DNA of 64,000 nucleotides from Burkholderiales bacterium (GTDB taxonomy: Bacteria; Pseudomonadota; Gammaproteobacteria; Burkholderiales; Burkholderiaceae_C), in assembly GCA_947377275.1 (NCBI GenBank), contig CANCFV010000004.1, positions 1 through 64,000 of the forward strand, written 5' to 3'. How positions within the stretch are numbered: position 1 is the stretch's first letter; each line of letters begins with the position of its first letter. A model generated the notes under the pieces. That model had not been told where the DNA came from and did no database searches. It saw only the letters and a list, made by a program, of their open reading frames with translations. This document shows positions 39,778 to 49,092 of this stretch, piece by piece. The translations under genes and the position numbers were made by a program.

Positions 39778-39806
39778 CCTCAGTCGATCACCGCGATCGA
39801 CTGAGG
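39778..39806. terminator. Perfect hairpin between convergent EF-hand and beta-propeller genes
   Basis: CCTCAGTCGATC-accgc-GATCGACTGAGG: 12-bp perfect stem, 5-nt loop, includes the propeller stop codon; no T-tract. Confidence 0.6.
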
Positions 39807-40919
39807 GGCCTTGCCCACCGTCACGGTTTGCAGCACCTTGAAGGTGCTTGTGTCGACCACCGTGACGTCGTCAGACAAGCCGCCCGCGGCCATCAGCACC
39901 GTGCCTGCGCTGTTCAGGCCAACCCCCCAGACCCGCTTGCCCGCAGGCACGAGTGCCTTGACCGTTCGGCTGGGCACATCGATCACCGCCACATGGTTGG
40001 CACGGCCCAGGCCCACGTACATCGTTTTGCCGTCTGGTGAGGCTTGCAAGCCTGCGGGCAATGGCGGCGACGGCCACCCATCGGCCGGCATGATGCGCAG
40101 CGTGTGCACAACCACGAGATCCTGCGTGTCGATCACGCTCAGGGTGCCTTCGAGTTCATTGCTGACCCAGAGTTCTTTGCCGCCAGCGGCCAGGGCCAGT
40201 CGTCGTGCGCGCTTGCCAGCGGGGATCTTCTTGATGACCACGCCCTTGGCCACGTCGACCACCGCGACGTGGTGCTCCGCTTCTGATGCGACAAAAACGT
40301 ACTTGCCATCGGCAGACACAGCCACGCCCTCAGGCTCTCCGCCCACTGCGACGCGCTGCACCACCTTGGCTTTGGCGATGTCCAAAATGAGGAGTTCGCC
40401 GCTGTCTTCGCTGGAGATGAACAAGTGCTTGCCGTCGGGCGAGATGTCGAACAGTTCTGGGTCGTGACCACCCGGCAGCCGCCCCAATGACTGGCCAGTC
40501 GCTGGGTCGATCACGTCGATCTGATCGTCGCTGCTGCAAGCCACGTACAAGCGCTCAGATTTGTAGGCTTGCACATGGCGAGGCCGCTTGCAGGTGGCCA
40601 CCGTGGCCTTGATGGCCCACGTGCGGTCGTCCAGCACGGTGAGCGTGTTGTCTTTCTCGTTGGCCACCCACACCGAGTGGGCGCCAAATGACGCAGGAGA
40701 GGCAGCGGGCGCCACAGACGCCACAGACGGCGCCTTGGTTGGCGCGGCATCAGCGCCGGCCGACAACGTGGCCGCACCGACATTCGCCCAGGCAACGATG
40801 TTGATGCTCACGCCCGTCAGGACGGTGCCCAACACCAGGCACAGCCTGTGTTGAAGGCCATGTGGGACCGTTTGGCCCCGGCGAACCGCGCAGCGGGCTG
40901 GTGCTTTGTTGGGCGTCAT
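39780..40919 (-). CDS. YVTN-type beta-propeller protein, PQQ-dependent catabolism-associated type
   Basis: Repeated blades: VWVANEKDNTLTVLDDRTW, GGHDPELFDISPDGKHLFISSEDSGELLILD, GGEPEGVAVSADGKYVFVASEAEHHVAVVDV; secreted. Confidence 0.85.
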   Translation of the reverse strand: MTPNKAPARCAVRRGQTVPHGLQHRLCLVLGTVLTGVSINIVAWANVGAATLSAGADAAPTKAPSVASVAPAASPASFGAHSVWVANEKDNTLTVLDDRTWAIKATVATCKRPRHVQAYKSERLYVACSSDDQIDVIDPATGQSLGRLPGGHDPELFDISPDGKHLFISSEDSGELLILDIAKAKVVQRVAVGGEPEGVAVSADGKYVFVASEAEHHVAVVDVAKGVVIKKIPAGKRARRLALAAGGKELWVSNELEGTLSVIDTQDLVVVHTLRIMPADGWPSPPLPAGLQASPDGKTMYVGLGRANHVAVIDVPSRTVKALVPAGKRVWGVGLNSAGTVLMAAGGLSDDVTVVDTSTFKVLQTVTVGKAPQSIAVID

Positions 40920-41111
40920 GTCGAGCTCATGCCAAGTTGGAACACAGCGCCCAACATAGTCCAGATTGCGTCAGGTGAAAGCATGAATTGGCCTGCGAAA
41001 CGGCGCTGGACTCTGGCTTCGCTGCAGCCCCCGGTTCAAGGGTTTACCACTGGAGATGGGTACGTGTGTTGCATGGCTCTTGGCACCGATCAACTCGCCG
41101 GGAGCGTCCAC

Positions 41112-41786
41112 ATGATGAAAAGCATCCAACAGGCGTTGGTGGCCGCTGCGCTGTGCCTTGCGGCGACATCTTGGGTTCAGGCGGAGACCATCGTCAACGT
41201 GCTGGACCGGTCGCAGCGCATGCGCCTGGAGGCGATGCATCCAGCGGACACCGCCACGCCTCAGGCTTTGAAAATCAGTGCCAGCTTTGACAAGGTCATG
41301 CAGCACATGCCGCCGTCACATGCCGTCGAATTGCGGATCGTGCGTGGCGTTGGCCTGGCTGAGGCCATGCAAGGCCACATCGTGGCGGTTCACGAGTCGG
41401 TGGGCGACCTGCCTGAAACGGTGCAACTGTTCATTTTGGCGCACGAGTTGGGGCACATCGCACACTCACATTGGTCGCAAATGGGCTTGTTGTTCCTGAA
41501 GTGGGTGCCTGGCGAGGTCGTGCCACAAAACACCAATGCCGTGTCCAGCCAGCTGGGTCGCGACGCATCGGCCTTGACGTACAACATGGAGTTCGAAGCC
41601 GATGCATTCGCCATGGGCGTCTTGCGACGCATGGGCTACACCTTGGATGACGTGACCAGTGTGTTTGCGTGCCTGGGGATGTACCGTGACTCCCCAACCC
41701 ACCCAAGCTCGTTCAAGAGGATCGTGGCACTGCGCGCACTATGGAGCCGCGATGTGCCGTCATCGCCCTCGTCCTCGTCATCCTGA
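41112..41786 (+). CDS. M48-like periplasmic metallopeptidase
   Basis: Signal peptide from MMKSIQQALVAAALCLAATSWVQA; zinc motif LAHELGHIAHSHW; downstream NMEFEADAFAMGVL. Confidence 0.8.
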   Translation: MMKSIQQALVAAALCLAATSWVQAETIVNVLDRSQRMRLEAMHPADTATPQALKISASFDKVMQHMPPSHAVELRIVRGVGLAEAMQGHIVAVHESVGDLPETVQLFILAHELGHIAHSHWSQMGLLFLKWVPGEVVPQNTNAVSSQLGRDASALTYNMEFEADAFAMGVLRRMGYTLDDVTSVFACLGMYRDSPTHPSSFKRIVALRALWSRDVPSSPSSSSS

Positions 41787-42455
41787 GCGCAGGATGGGCC
41801 ACCGAGCTTGCACCGCATGCGCCGCCAAACGTGCGTCAGGCCTGACCGCAACGGGGTCACTGACAGCGCACAGCAAGGGCATGTCGCTGAAAGAATCTGA
41901 GTAAAACCACGATTGTTCAAAACCTGCCAGCTCAGACGGCAAATGCGCGTGCTCAGCCAGCCATGCCTGCACGTGCACCAGCTTGCCCGCCCCGTGGCAG
42001 GGCTCGCCCACGATGTCACCCGTGTATGAAGCCTGCTCGCCCTCACCTGCGATGGCTGACTGCGTGGCCAGCACGTGAGGCAACCCGAACAGGCGCCCCA
42101 ATGGCTCGGCGATGAAGCGCGTGGTGGCGGTGACCAGCGCGCAGACGTGCCCTGCATCCAAATGACCTTGCACGAGCGCCTGCATGTCTGCGGACAGCCG
42201 TGTCGCCATGCTCGCCTCAAAGGCCATCGCCCATGCCGCCACGCTGGCCACGGTCTCTTGTCGCAAGGCTGAGACCGTCGCGTGGTGCAAAGTGCGGATG
42301 TTCAAGCGGCCATCGACGTAGGCTTGGCAATGCGCCAGGTAATCGGCCTCGGCTGATGCGGGCAGCACGCCTTGCGCCATGAGGAAGCGAGTCCAGGCCA
42401 TGCCGCTGTCAAAGGGCAGCAAGGTGTGGTCGAGATCGAACAAGGCCAGTTTCAT
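41778..42455 (-). CDS. HAD-IB family phosphatase (SerB-like)
   Basis: MKLALFDLDHTLLPFDSGMAWTRFL, CALVTATTRFIAEPLGRLFG, FYSDSFSDMPLL. Confidence 0.85.
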   Translation of the reverse strand: MKLALFDLDHTLLPFDSGMAWTRFLMAQGVLPASAEADYLAHCQAYVDGRLNIRTLHHATVSALRQETVASVAAWAMAFEASMATRLSADMQALVQGHLDAGHVCALVTATTRFIAEPLGRLFGLPHVLATQSAIAGEGEQASYTGDIVGEPCHGAGKLVHVQAWLAEHAHLPSELAGFEQSWFYSDSFSDMPLLCAVSDPVAVRPDARLAAHAVQARWPILRSG

Positions 42456-44401
42456 GTCACGGGGAGCTCAGCGACGTGCATCAGTTTGGCTTTCAAGGTG
42501 CCGCGCAAGGCATTGCTGACCATGATGGCATCGGCACGCATCAGGTCATCCAGATGCAGGCTGCGCTCTGTGGCCTGCCAGGCCGGGTCTGCCAAAACGG
42601 CGGCGCGCATGACACCGGGCAAGGCGCCATCCGACACGGGCGGCGTCCACCAGCGGCCATCGATTTGCACGAACACGTTGGTGCGTCCGCCCTCCACCAA
42701 CAGGCCGTCGGTGTTCACAAAAAGGCTGTCGAAAGCGCCCACGCTGTGTGCCATGGCAACGCCTTCATCGTAATGCTGACGCCATGTCGTCTTGTGTGCA
42801 GCCAAGGGCTTGGCCACAGGCAATCGGTGTGGGGACAAGATCAATTCGACATGCTGAGGATCGGCCTGCTGCAAGGGCGGCAATGGCGCCAATGCCACAC
42901 CCAAGGTGCCGTCGTGAGACAAGGTCAAGCGCAGGCGATGGGGTGAAGGTGCCTGTCCATGGGCAAGCGGTGCCGCCATGTGCGCGGCCAGCGCATCTTG
43001 GATGGCCTGCAAGGCAGCCGCTTCATCGAAGGCGAACGCCAATGTGGCCGCGCTGCTTGCCAGGCGCCGCATGTGTGACGCCAGCCGCGCCACCTCGCCG
43101 GCCGGGGTGACCAGCATCGTTTCGAACAGGGCGAAGCCAGGGTCCAGGCGCGTGAGGAAGCGGGCCTTGAGGCGGCACTCTTCAAACTCGTCGTCTGCCT
43201 TGCTGTCCAAGACGATGCCCGCGCCGACGCCAATGCATGCCGGCCGCAGGCCATCTCGTTCGGCTTTGAGGGTCGCGGTTCGGATGGTCACCGAGAAGCA
43301 GAAATCGCCGCAAAGCGCATCGCCCTGTGGTGCATCGATCCAGCCCAAGGCGCCGCAATACAAGCCGCGCGGCTCGGTTTCCAGCTGCGCAATCAAGTCC
43401 ATGGTGTGGTGCTTGGGGGCGCCCGTGATGGAGCCACAAGGGAAGGCCGCGCGCAGCACATCGGTGAAGCCCACCTCGGGCTTCAAGCGGGCTTGCACGG
43501 TGGACGTCATCTGGAACACCGTGGCGTAGGGCTCGATGGTGAACAGGTGCGGCACCTTGACCGAGCCCGTTTGCGCCAGCTTGCTCAAATCGTTGCGCAG
43601 CAGGTCAACGATCATCAGGTTCTCGGCGCGGTTCTTGGTGTCCAGCGAAAGGTGGCGTGCCGCCTCGCTGTCAGCTTCAACCTGGGCGATGCGCGATGCG
43701 GTGCCCTTCATGGGCCGGGCCGTCAGCACACCGCCTTCGTGGCGCAAAAACAGCTCGGGCGAGCACGACAACACATGCGTGGCCTCATCGGCTGAAGCGA
43801 CAGGCAAGGCAATCAGCGCACCGAAGGCCACCGGCTGGCGCACCCTGAGTTTGCGATACAGCCCGACGGGCGAGCCGTAAGCTTGCCCATGCAGGCGGTA
43901 GGTGTAGTTGACCTGGTAGGTCTCACCTGCTTGGATCAAGGCGTGGATGCGGTCGATGGCCTGGGTGAAGCTGGCTTGGTCTACGCTGGCTTGCAGGTTC
44001 ATGACGCCACACGGCTGCGTCGGCCCATCGGCATCTTCCAGCTGGCTCAGCCATGCATCCACGTCTTGCAAAGACAGGTGCGCGAGGTCGGTGAACATCA
44101 ACACCCGCATCGCCGAGGCGTCGTGCGCGGTCAACTTCGCCTGCCCGGCTTGCAGCAGCTTGGCGCCCCACTCGTAATCCAGCATCACCAAGGCGTGCAG
44201 GCCTTGGCGCTGGTCAGATGCCACCTGCGCCCAGGTGGCGTCCAGGTTGGCGGGGTCAACGCACCGGTGCTCGCGCACAAAGCCTGTGTAGAGCCGACTG
44301 CTCGGGCTTTGGGGTGTTGCGGCCCGGTCATCGAGCAAAGCAAAAACCGTCGGGTTCATGGTGGTGGCAGGCCGGTCTTTCAAGCGGGGGTCAAACGTCA
44401 T
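42452..44401 (-). CDS. pabB: Aminodeoxychorismate synthase component I / aminodeoxychorismate lyase fusion
   Basis: N-terminal chorismate-binding domain (MKGTASRIAQ, AAFPCGSITGAPKHHTMDLIAQLE) fused to a PLP class-IV lyase-like domain (FALFETMLVTPAGEVARLASHMRRL). Confidence 0.9.
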   Translation of the reverse strand: MTFDPRLKDRPATTMNPTVFALLDDRAATPQSPSSRLYTGFVREHRCVDPANLDATWAQVASDQRQGLHALVMLDYEWGAKLLQAGQAKLTAHDASAMRVLMFTDLAHLSLQDVDAWLSQLEDADGPTQPCGVMNLQASVDQASFTQAIDRIHALIQAGETYQVNYTYRLHGQAYGSPVGLYRKLRVRQPVAFGALIALPVASADEATHVLSCSPELFLRHEGGVLTARPMKGTASRIAQVEADSEAARHLSLDTKNRAENLMIVDLLRNDLSKLAQTGSVKVPHLFTIEPYATVFQMTSTVQARLKPEVGFTDVLRAAFPCGSITGAPKHHTMDLIAQLETEPRGLYCGALGWIDAPQGDALCGDFCFSVTIRTATLKAERDGLRPACIGVGAGIVLDSKADDEFEECRLKARFLTRLDPGFALFETMLVTPAGEVARLASHMRRLASSAATLAFAFDEAAALQAIQDALAAHMAAPLAHGQAPSPHRLRLTLSHDGTLGVALAPLPPLQQADPQHVELILSPHRLPVAKPLAAHKTTWRQHYDEGVAMAHSVGAFDSLFVNTDGLLVEGGRTNVFVQIDGRWWTPPVSDGALPGVMRAAVLADPAWQATERSLHLDDLMRADAIMVSNALRGTLKAKLMHVAELPVT

Positions 44402-44417
44402 GGCAAGGCTACCAGCA

Positions 44418-45473
44418 TCAGCTCAACAGGCGCGGCGCAGCGGCTTCGAAATGCCCATGCACTGCGTAGTCATCCAAAGAGCGCACCATGGCATCCACCA
44501 TTGCAGGGTGGGTGGGGTCGTGCCCGGCGTCGGCTACCCAGGTGAGGCGGCTGCCCGCGAGGGCAGCATGCACTGCCGCGGCGGCTTGAGGCAGGCAAAC
44601 CTGGTCTTGGCGGCCATGGAGGATCAAGGTCGGCACCGCTGGAACCTGTGTGCAGCGCGCCAGCAAGGGCGGGTCATTCAACCAGCAGCGGTGCATCAGG
44701 TAGTGCACCTGGATTTGATAGCGCCTGAGCAAGGCGCTCAGGGCGTCGCCTGTCGGTGGCTGCTGCGGATCTGCTGAGGCATCTGGCTGGACCAAGCTCA
44801 GCTCCCATGCGCGCCAAGCGCAAGCGGCGTGTGCCTGCTGCTCAGGCGTCCCCTTCAGCAGCGCATCGGCCAACAGCGGCAAAAGTGGCTCTGAGCCATC
44901 GGCTGCCAAGGCATGGGCCAGGTCTTGCCAGGCCAGTGGGCGCACTTGCTGTGCACCCTGGAAAAACCAGTCGATGTCTTGCTGGCGCGCGAGAAACACC
45001 GCCCGCAGCAACAAGCCGTCAACAGCCGCGGGCTCCGCTGCAGCATGCGCCAATGCCAGTGCTGCCCCCCACGAGCCTCCGACCACCAGCCACTGGTTCA
45101 GCATCAGATGGCGCCTGAGGGCGTGCAAATCCTCCAGCAGCAGGTCGGTGTGGTTGTGAGCCACGTCACCCCCAGGTTCGCTCAGCCCGGCGCCGCGCTG
45201 GTCGACGCAGATCACGCGGTAGACGCTCGGGTCGAAAAAGCGGCCAAGCAAAGGCGAGCAGCCCGAACCCGGCCCGCCATGCAACACCAGGGCAGGGCGA
45301 CCCACTGGCGAGCCCCACTCCTGAACGTGCAAGGTGTGGCCATGGGACACCCGCAGGCGCCATTGCTTGAACGGCGCCACATCGGGGTACAGAACACGTT
45401 TGCGCTCAAAGGCCATCATGGGGCGATGTGGGTGAGTTGCATCAACCATGCCTTTGCTGAGCTGCCCATTCAT
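44418..45473 (-). CDS. Proline iminopeptidase-family alpha/beta hydrolase
   Basis: LVLHGGPGSGCSPLLGRFFDPSVYRVICVDQRGAGLS, VVGGSWGAALALAHA. Confidence 0.85.
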   Translation of the reverse strand: MNGQLSKGMVDATHPHRPMMAFERKRVLYPDVAPFKQWRLRVSHGHTLHVQEWGSPVGRPALVLHGGPGSGCSPLLGRFFDPSVYRVICVDQRGAGLSEPGGDVAHNHTDLLLEDLHALRRHLMLNQWLVVGGSWGAALALAHAAAEPAAVDGLLLRAVFLARQQDIDWFFQGAQQVRPLAWQDLAHALAADGSEPLLPLLADALLKGTPEQQAHAACAWRAWELSLVQPDASADPQQPPTGDALSALLRRYQIQVHYLMHRCWLNDPPLLARCTQVPAVPTLILHGRQDQVCLPQAAAAVHAALAGSRLTWVADAGHDPTHPAMVDAMVRSLDDYAVHGHFEAAAPRLLS

Positions 45474-45599
45474 GGAAATGATGAGGATTAATGCCTGGCT
45501 TTTTGCCTTATCGATGGGGCGCAACTGCCGATACTGTGATCTAGGAGTGATTGCTCCTGCTGACGTCATCCGGCGTTGGGCCACTCGAAAGGAACCACC

Positions 45600-45674
45600 A
45601 TGAAATGGCAAACCCCTGAAGCTTGTGACTTCCGTTTTGGCTTTGAAATCACGATGTACGTTGCAGCCCGCTGA
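45600..45674 (+). CDS. pqqA: PQQ precursor peptide (24 aa)
   Basis: MKWQTPEACDFRFGFEITMYVAAR: conserved Glu-x3-Tyr; upstream GAAAGGA; immediately before pqqB. Too short for the supplied ORF track. Confidence 0.95.
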   Translation: MKWQTPEACDFRFGFEITMYVAAR

Positions 45675-45693
45675 GGCGGCATGTCATCATGTG

Positions 45694-45721
45694 CAACGCC
45701 CTGGGCCATCCCGGGGCGTTG
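45694..45721 (+). promoter_or_regulatory. pqqA-pqqB intergenic hairpin
   Basis: CAACGCCCTGGG-CCAT-CCCGGGGCGTTG: 12-bp stem (one G-U), 4-nt loop, 20 nt after the pqqA stop. Confidence 0.75.
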
Positions 45722-45738
45722 GTGTTTGAGGGGGTCAC

Positions 45739-46659
45739 ATGCACATTACCGTATTGGGAGCGGCCGCTGGTGGCGGCTTTCCTCAGTGGAACTGCAATTG
45801 CCGCAACTGTGATGGCGTGCGCAAAGGCAGCATCCGCGCCAAGGCCCGCACGCAGTCGTCCATTTTCGTGCAGCCAGATGCGGGCGCAGACGGCGTGTTG
45901 TTCAACGCCTCGCCTGACATCCTGGAGCAAATCCGGGCCAAGCCTGCGCTGCAGCCCGGCCGCCAGCTGCGCGACACTGCCATCGCGGGTGTGGTGCTGA
46001 TGGACGGCCAGATTGACCACGCCACCGGCCTGTTCATGCTCCGTGAGCGCGCAACGCCACTGCCGCTGTGGTGCACAGACCCGGTCGAAGAAGACCTCAC
46101 CCAGGGCAACCCCGTGCTGCGGGTGCTGAGCCACTACTGCGGCGTCAAGCGCCACCGCATTGCGCTGGATGGCATGCCGTTTGAGATTCCCGGAGTGGCC
46201 CACCTGAGCTTTCGCGCCATGCCGCTGTCCAGCAAAGCGGCGCCCTATTCGCCGCACCGCGAACAATCGGTGGCGGGCGACAACATTGGCATCACCATCA
46301 CCGACGAGCGCAGCGGCAAGAAGCTGTTTTACGCGCCGGGCCTGGGCGACATCACCCCCGCCGTGTTCGACGCCATGGCGAGCGCCAACGGCGTGATGGT
46401 GGACGGCACCTTCTGGACGGACGACGAAATGGTGCGACTGGGCATCAGCCGCAAGCACGCCCGCGAGATCGGTCACTTGCCGCAGTCTGGCCCCGGCGGC
46501 ATGGTCGAGTGGCTGGATCGCCTGCCGCCCGACACCCGGCGCTTGCTGATCCACATCAACAACACCAACCCCATCCTCGACGAGGATTCCAATGAGCGTG
46601 CCACGCTGGCTCGCCACGCCATTGAAGTCTGCGAAGACGGCATGCTGATCGAGGTTTGA
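45739..46659 (+). CDS. pqqB: PQQ biosynthesis protein B
   Basis: [47 protein letters not shown]. Confidence 0.97.
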   Translation: MHITVLGAAAGGGFPQWNCNCRNCDGVRKGSIRAKARTQSSIFVQPDAGADGVLFNASPDILEQIRAKPALQPGRQLRDTAIAGVVLMDGQIDHATGLFMLRERATPLPLWCTDPVEEDLTQGNPVLRVLSHYCGVKRHRIALDGMPFEIPGVAHLSFRAMPLSSKAAPYSPHREQSVAGDNIGITITDERSGKKLFYAPGLGDITPAVFDAMASANGVMVDGTFWTDDEMVRLGISRKHAREIGHLPQSGPGGMVEWLDRLPPDTRRLLIHINNTNPILDEDSNERATLARHAIEVCEDGMLIEV

Positions 46660-46663
46660 AACG

Positions 46664-47428
46664 ATGCGCGCTGACATGATCTTGGCCAACACCTCGTCCA
46701 CTTCAGCTTCGGCCCCCGCCTGGAGCCCCAGCGAGTTTGAAGCCCAGCTGCGGGAGCGCGGCAAGGCTTATCACATCCACCACCCCTACAACGTGATGCT
46801 CAACACGGGCAAAGCCTCGGTCGAGCAAATCAAGGGCTGGGTGGCCAACCGCTTTTATTACCAGATCGCCATCCCCATCAAGGACGCAGCGGTGATGTCC
46901 AACTGCCCCGACCAGGCGGTGCGCCGCGGCTGGATCCAACGCATCCTGGACCACGATGGCTTCGAGATCAGCGGGCCAGAAGGCACGGTGCGTGACGCAG
47001 GCGGCATCGAAGCCTGGCTGCGTTTGGCTGAGGCCGTGGGCTTGAGCCGCGAAGAGGTGCTGGACCAGCGCCACGTCATCCCCGCCGTGCGTTTCGCAGT
47101 GGATGCCTACGTGAACTTCGCGCGCCGAGCACCTTGGCAAGAAGCCGTGTGCTCATCGCTGACCGAACTGTTTGCCCCCGAGATCCACAAGCAAAGGCTG
47201 GCGACCTGGCCTGAGCATTACGCCTGGATCAACGCCGATGGTCTGAGTTACTTCCGCAACCGCGTCAGCCAAGCGCGCCGCGATGTGGACCAGGGCCTGG
47301 CCATCACGCTGGGGCACTTCACCACCCGGGCGCAGCAAGAGCGTGCGCTGGAGGTTTTGCAGTTCAAGCTCGACATCCTTTGGGCGCTGAGCGACGCCAT
47401 GGTCACGCGCTACGGAGTGAACCCATGA
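46664..47428 (+). CDS. pqqC: Pyrroloquinoline-quinone synthase
   Basis: [48 protein letters not shown]. Confidence 0.97.
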   Translation: MRADMILANTSSTSASAPAWSPSEFEAQLRERGKAYHIHHPYNVMLNTGKASVEQIKGWVANRFYYQIAIPIKDAAVMSNCPDQAVRRGWIQRILDHDGFEISGPEGTVRDAGGIEAWLRLAEAVGLSREEVLDQRHVIPAVRFAVDAYVNFARRAPWQEAVCSSLTELFAPEIHKQRLATWPEHYAWINADGLSYFRNRVSQARRDVDQGLAITLGHFTTRAQQERALEVLQFKLDILWALSDAMVTRYGVNP

Positions 47429-47703
47429 GCAGCCCACTGACCGCCGACACCGTGCCGCGCGTCGGGCCAGGCTTTCGGCTGCAATGGGAAGTGGCGCAAA
47501 ACTGCCATGTGTTGCTTTATCCTGAAGGCATGGTCAAGCTCAACCAAACAGCAGGCGAAATCATGAAGCGTTGCGACGGCCAACAAAGCCTGCAAGCCAT
47601 CGTGGCAGATTTGGAAAAGGCCTTTGATGCCACCGGCCTTCAGGGCGATGTGCAGGCCTTCATCGAGATGGCCCACAAGCAGCGCTGGTTGACCTGGAAC
47701 TGA
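47425..47703 (+). CDS. pqqD: PQQ biosynthesis peptide chaperone
   Basis: [46 protein letters not shown] overlap with pqqC. Confidence 0.95.
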   Translation: MSSPLTADTVPRVGPGFRLQWEVAQNCHVLLYPEGMVKLNQTAGEIMKRCDGQQSLQAIVADLEKAFDATGLQGDVQAFIEMAHKQRWLTWN

Positions 47704-47710
47704 ACACGCC

Positions 47711-48889
47711 ATGAGCGTCCTCACCAGCACCCAGAACACCTCTCCCTCGCGCCCAGGCCCGCCGCTTTGGCTGCTGGCCGAAGTGACCTACCGCTGCCCT
47801 TTGCACTGCGTGTTTTGCTACAACCCGGTCGACTTTGCTCGCCAGGAAGATGAGCTCTCCACCGAGGACTGGAAGCGTGTGCTGCAAGAGGGCCGCGCCA
47901 TGGGGGCCGTGCAGTTGGGCTTGTCTGGCGGTGAACCTCTGGTGCGCGATGACCTGGAAGAGATCGTGGCCGAGGCGCACCGCCTGGGCTTCTACACCAA
48001 CCTGCTGACATCTGGCGTGGGCTTGACCGCGCAGCGGGCGGCAGCGCTCAAAGCAGCGGGCCTGGACCACGTGCAGCTGTCCTTCCAGGACTCCACCCGG
48101 GAGATGAACGACTTCCTCTCGCACACCAAAACCTTCGAGCTCAAGAACCGCGTCGCCAAGATCATCAAAGACCAAGGCTGGCCCATGGTCATGAACGTGG
48201 TGATCCACCGCATGAACATCGACCACATCGATCGCATCATCGGCATGGCCCATGAGTTCGGTGCCGAGTACCTTGAGCTGGCCAACACACAGTACTACTC
48301 GTGGGCCATGGTCAACCGCGACCAGTTGCTGCCCACCCATGCCCAGCTGCAGCACGCCGAAGCTGTCACCGACGCATGGCGAGCCAAGCTGGGTGAGGAC
48401 ATGCGCATCTTCTTTGTGGCGCCTGACTACCATGAGGGCCGCGCCAAGAAGTGCGTCAACGGCTGGGGCAACATGTTCATCACCGTCGCGCCCGATGGCA
48501 CCGCCTTGCCCTGCCACACCGCGCGCATGCTGCCTGGCCTGAGCTTCCCCAGCGTCAAAGACCACAGCCTCGAGCACATCTGGTACGAATCAGAAGGCTT
48601 CAACCGTTACCGCGGCACGGGCTGGATGAAAGAGCCGTGCACCAGCTGTGAGCACCGTGAGGCCGACTTGGGCGGCTGCCGCTGCCAAGCCTATATGCTG
48701 GCGCAAGACCCGGCTGCAGCCGATCCTGTGTGCATCAAAAGCCCACACCATCACGAGGTCAAAGCCGCTGTGGCGCAAGCAGAGGCACAAGCCCTGGTGC
48801 GTGCACAAGCCAACACCAGTGGCATACAGGGTGAGCACCCGCTGGTCTTCCGAGACCCGGCCAATTCTTTGCGTTTGAGCAAAGTTTGA
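47711..48889 (+). CDS. pqqE: PQQ biosynthesis radical SAM enzyme
   Basis: CPLHCVFCYNPVDF radical SAM motif; C-terminal Cys-rich CTSCEHREADLGGCRCQAYML. Confidence 0.97.
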   Translation: MSVLTSTQNTSPSRPGPPLWLLAEVTYRCPLHCVFCYNPVDFARQEDELSTEDWKRVLQEGRAMGAVQLGLSGGEPLVRDDLEEIVAEAHRLGFYTNLLTSGVGLTAQRAAALKAAGLDHVQLSFQDSTREMNDFLSHTKTFELKNRVAKIIKDQGWPMVMNVVIHRMNIDHIDRIIGMAHEFGAEYLELANTQYYSWAMVNRDQLLPTHAQLQHAEAVTDAWRAKLGEDMRIFFVAPDYHEGRAKKCVNGWGNMFITVAPDGTALPCHTARMLPGLSFPSVKDHSLEHIWYESEGFNRYRGTGWMKEPCTSCEHREADLGGCRCQAYMLAQDPAAADPVCIKSPHHHEVKAAVAQAEAQALVRAQANTSGIQGEHPLVFRDPANSLRLSKV

Positions 48890-48948
48890 GCAAAACACGG
48901 ACTTGAGGGGGTCTCGAACGCCCCTGAAGTTTGCAGTGTGAAAACGGT

Positions 48949-48964
48949 GCGGGGCATGCCCCGC
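48949..48964. repeat. 16-nt perfect palindrome GCGGGGCATGCCCCGC
   Basis: Read directly; intergenic between pqqE and a small secreted-protein gene. Confidence 0.6.
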
Positions 48965-49092
48965 GAGCCAGGGATACCCCGTCCCAGGCCCGACCCTTAT
49001 AGTGCTTCTACCTATTTGGCCGATGTCGGGTTTCCATCCATGCGGCTTTTGTCACGTTGACATAGGCCCTGTTGCTTGGATCGGAACCTGCC

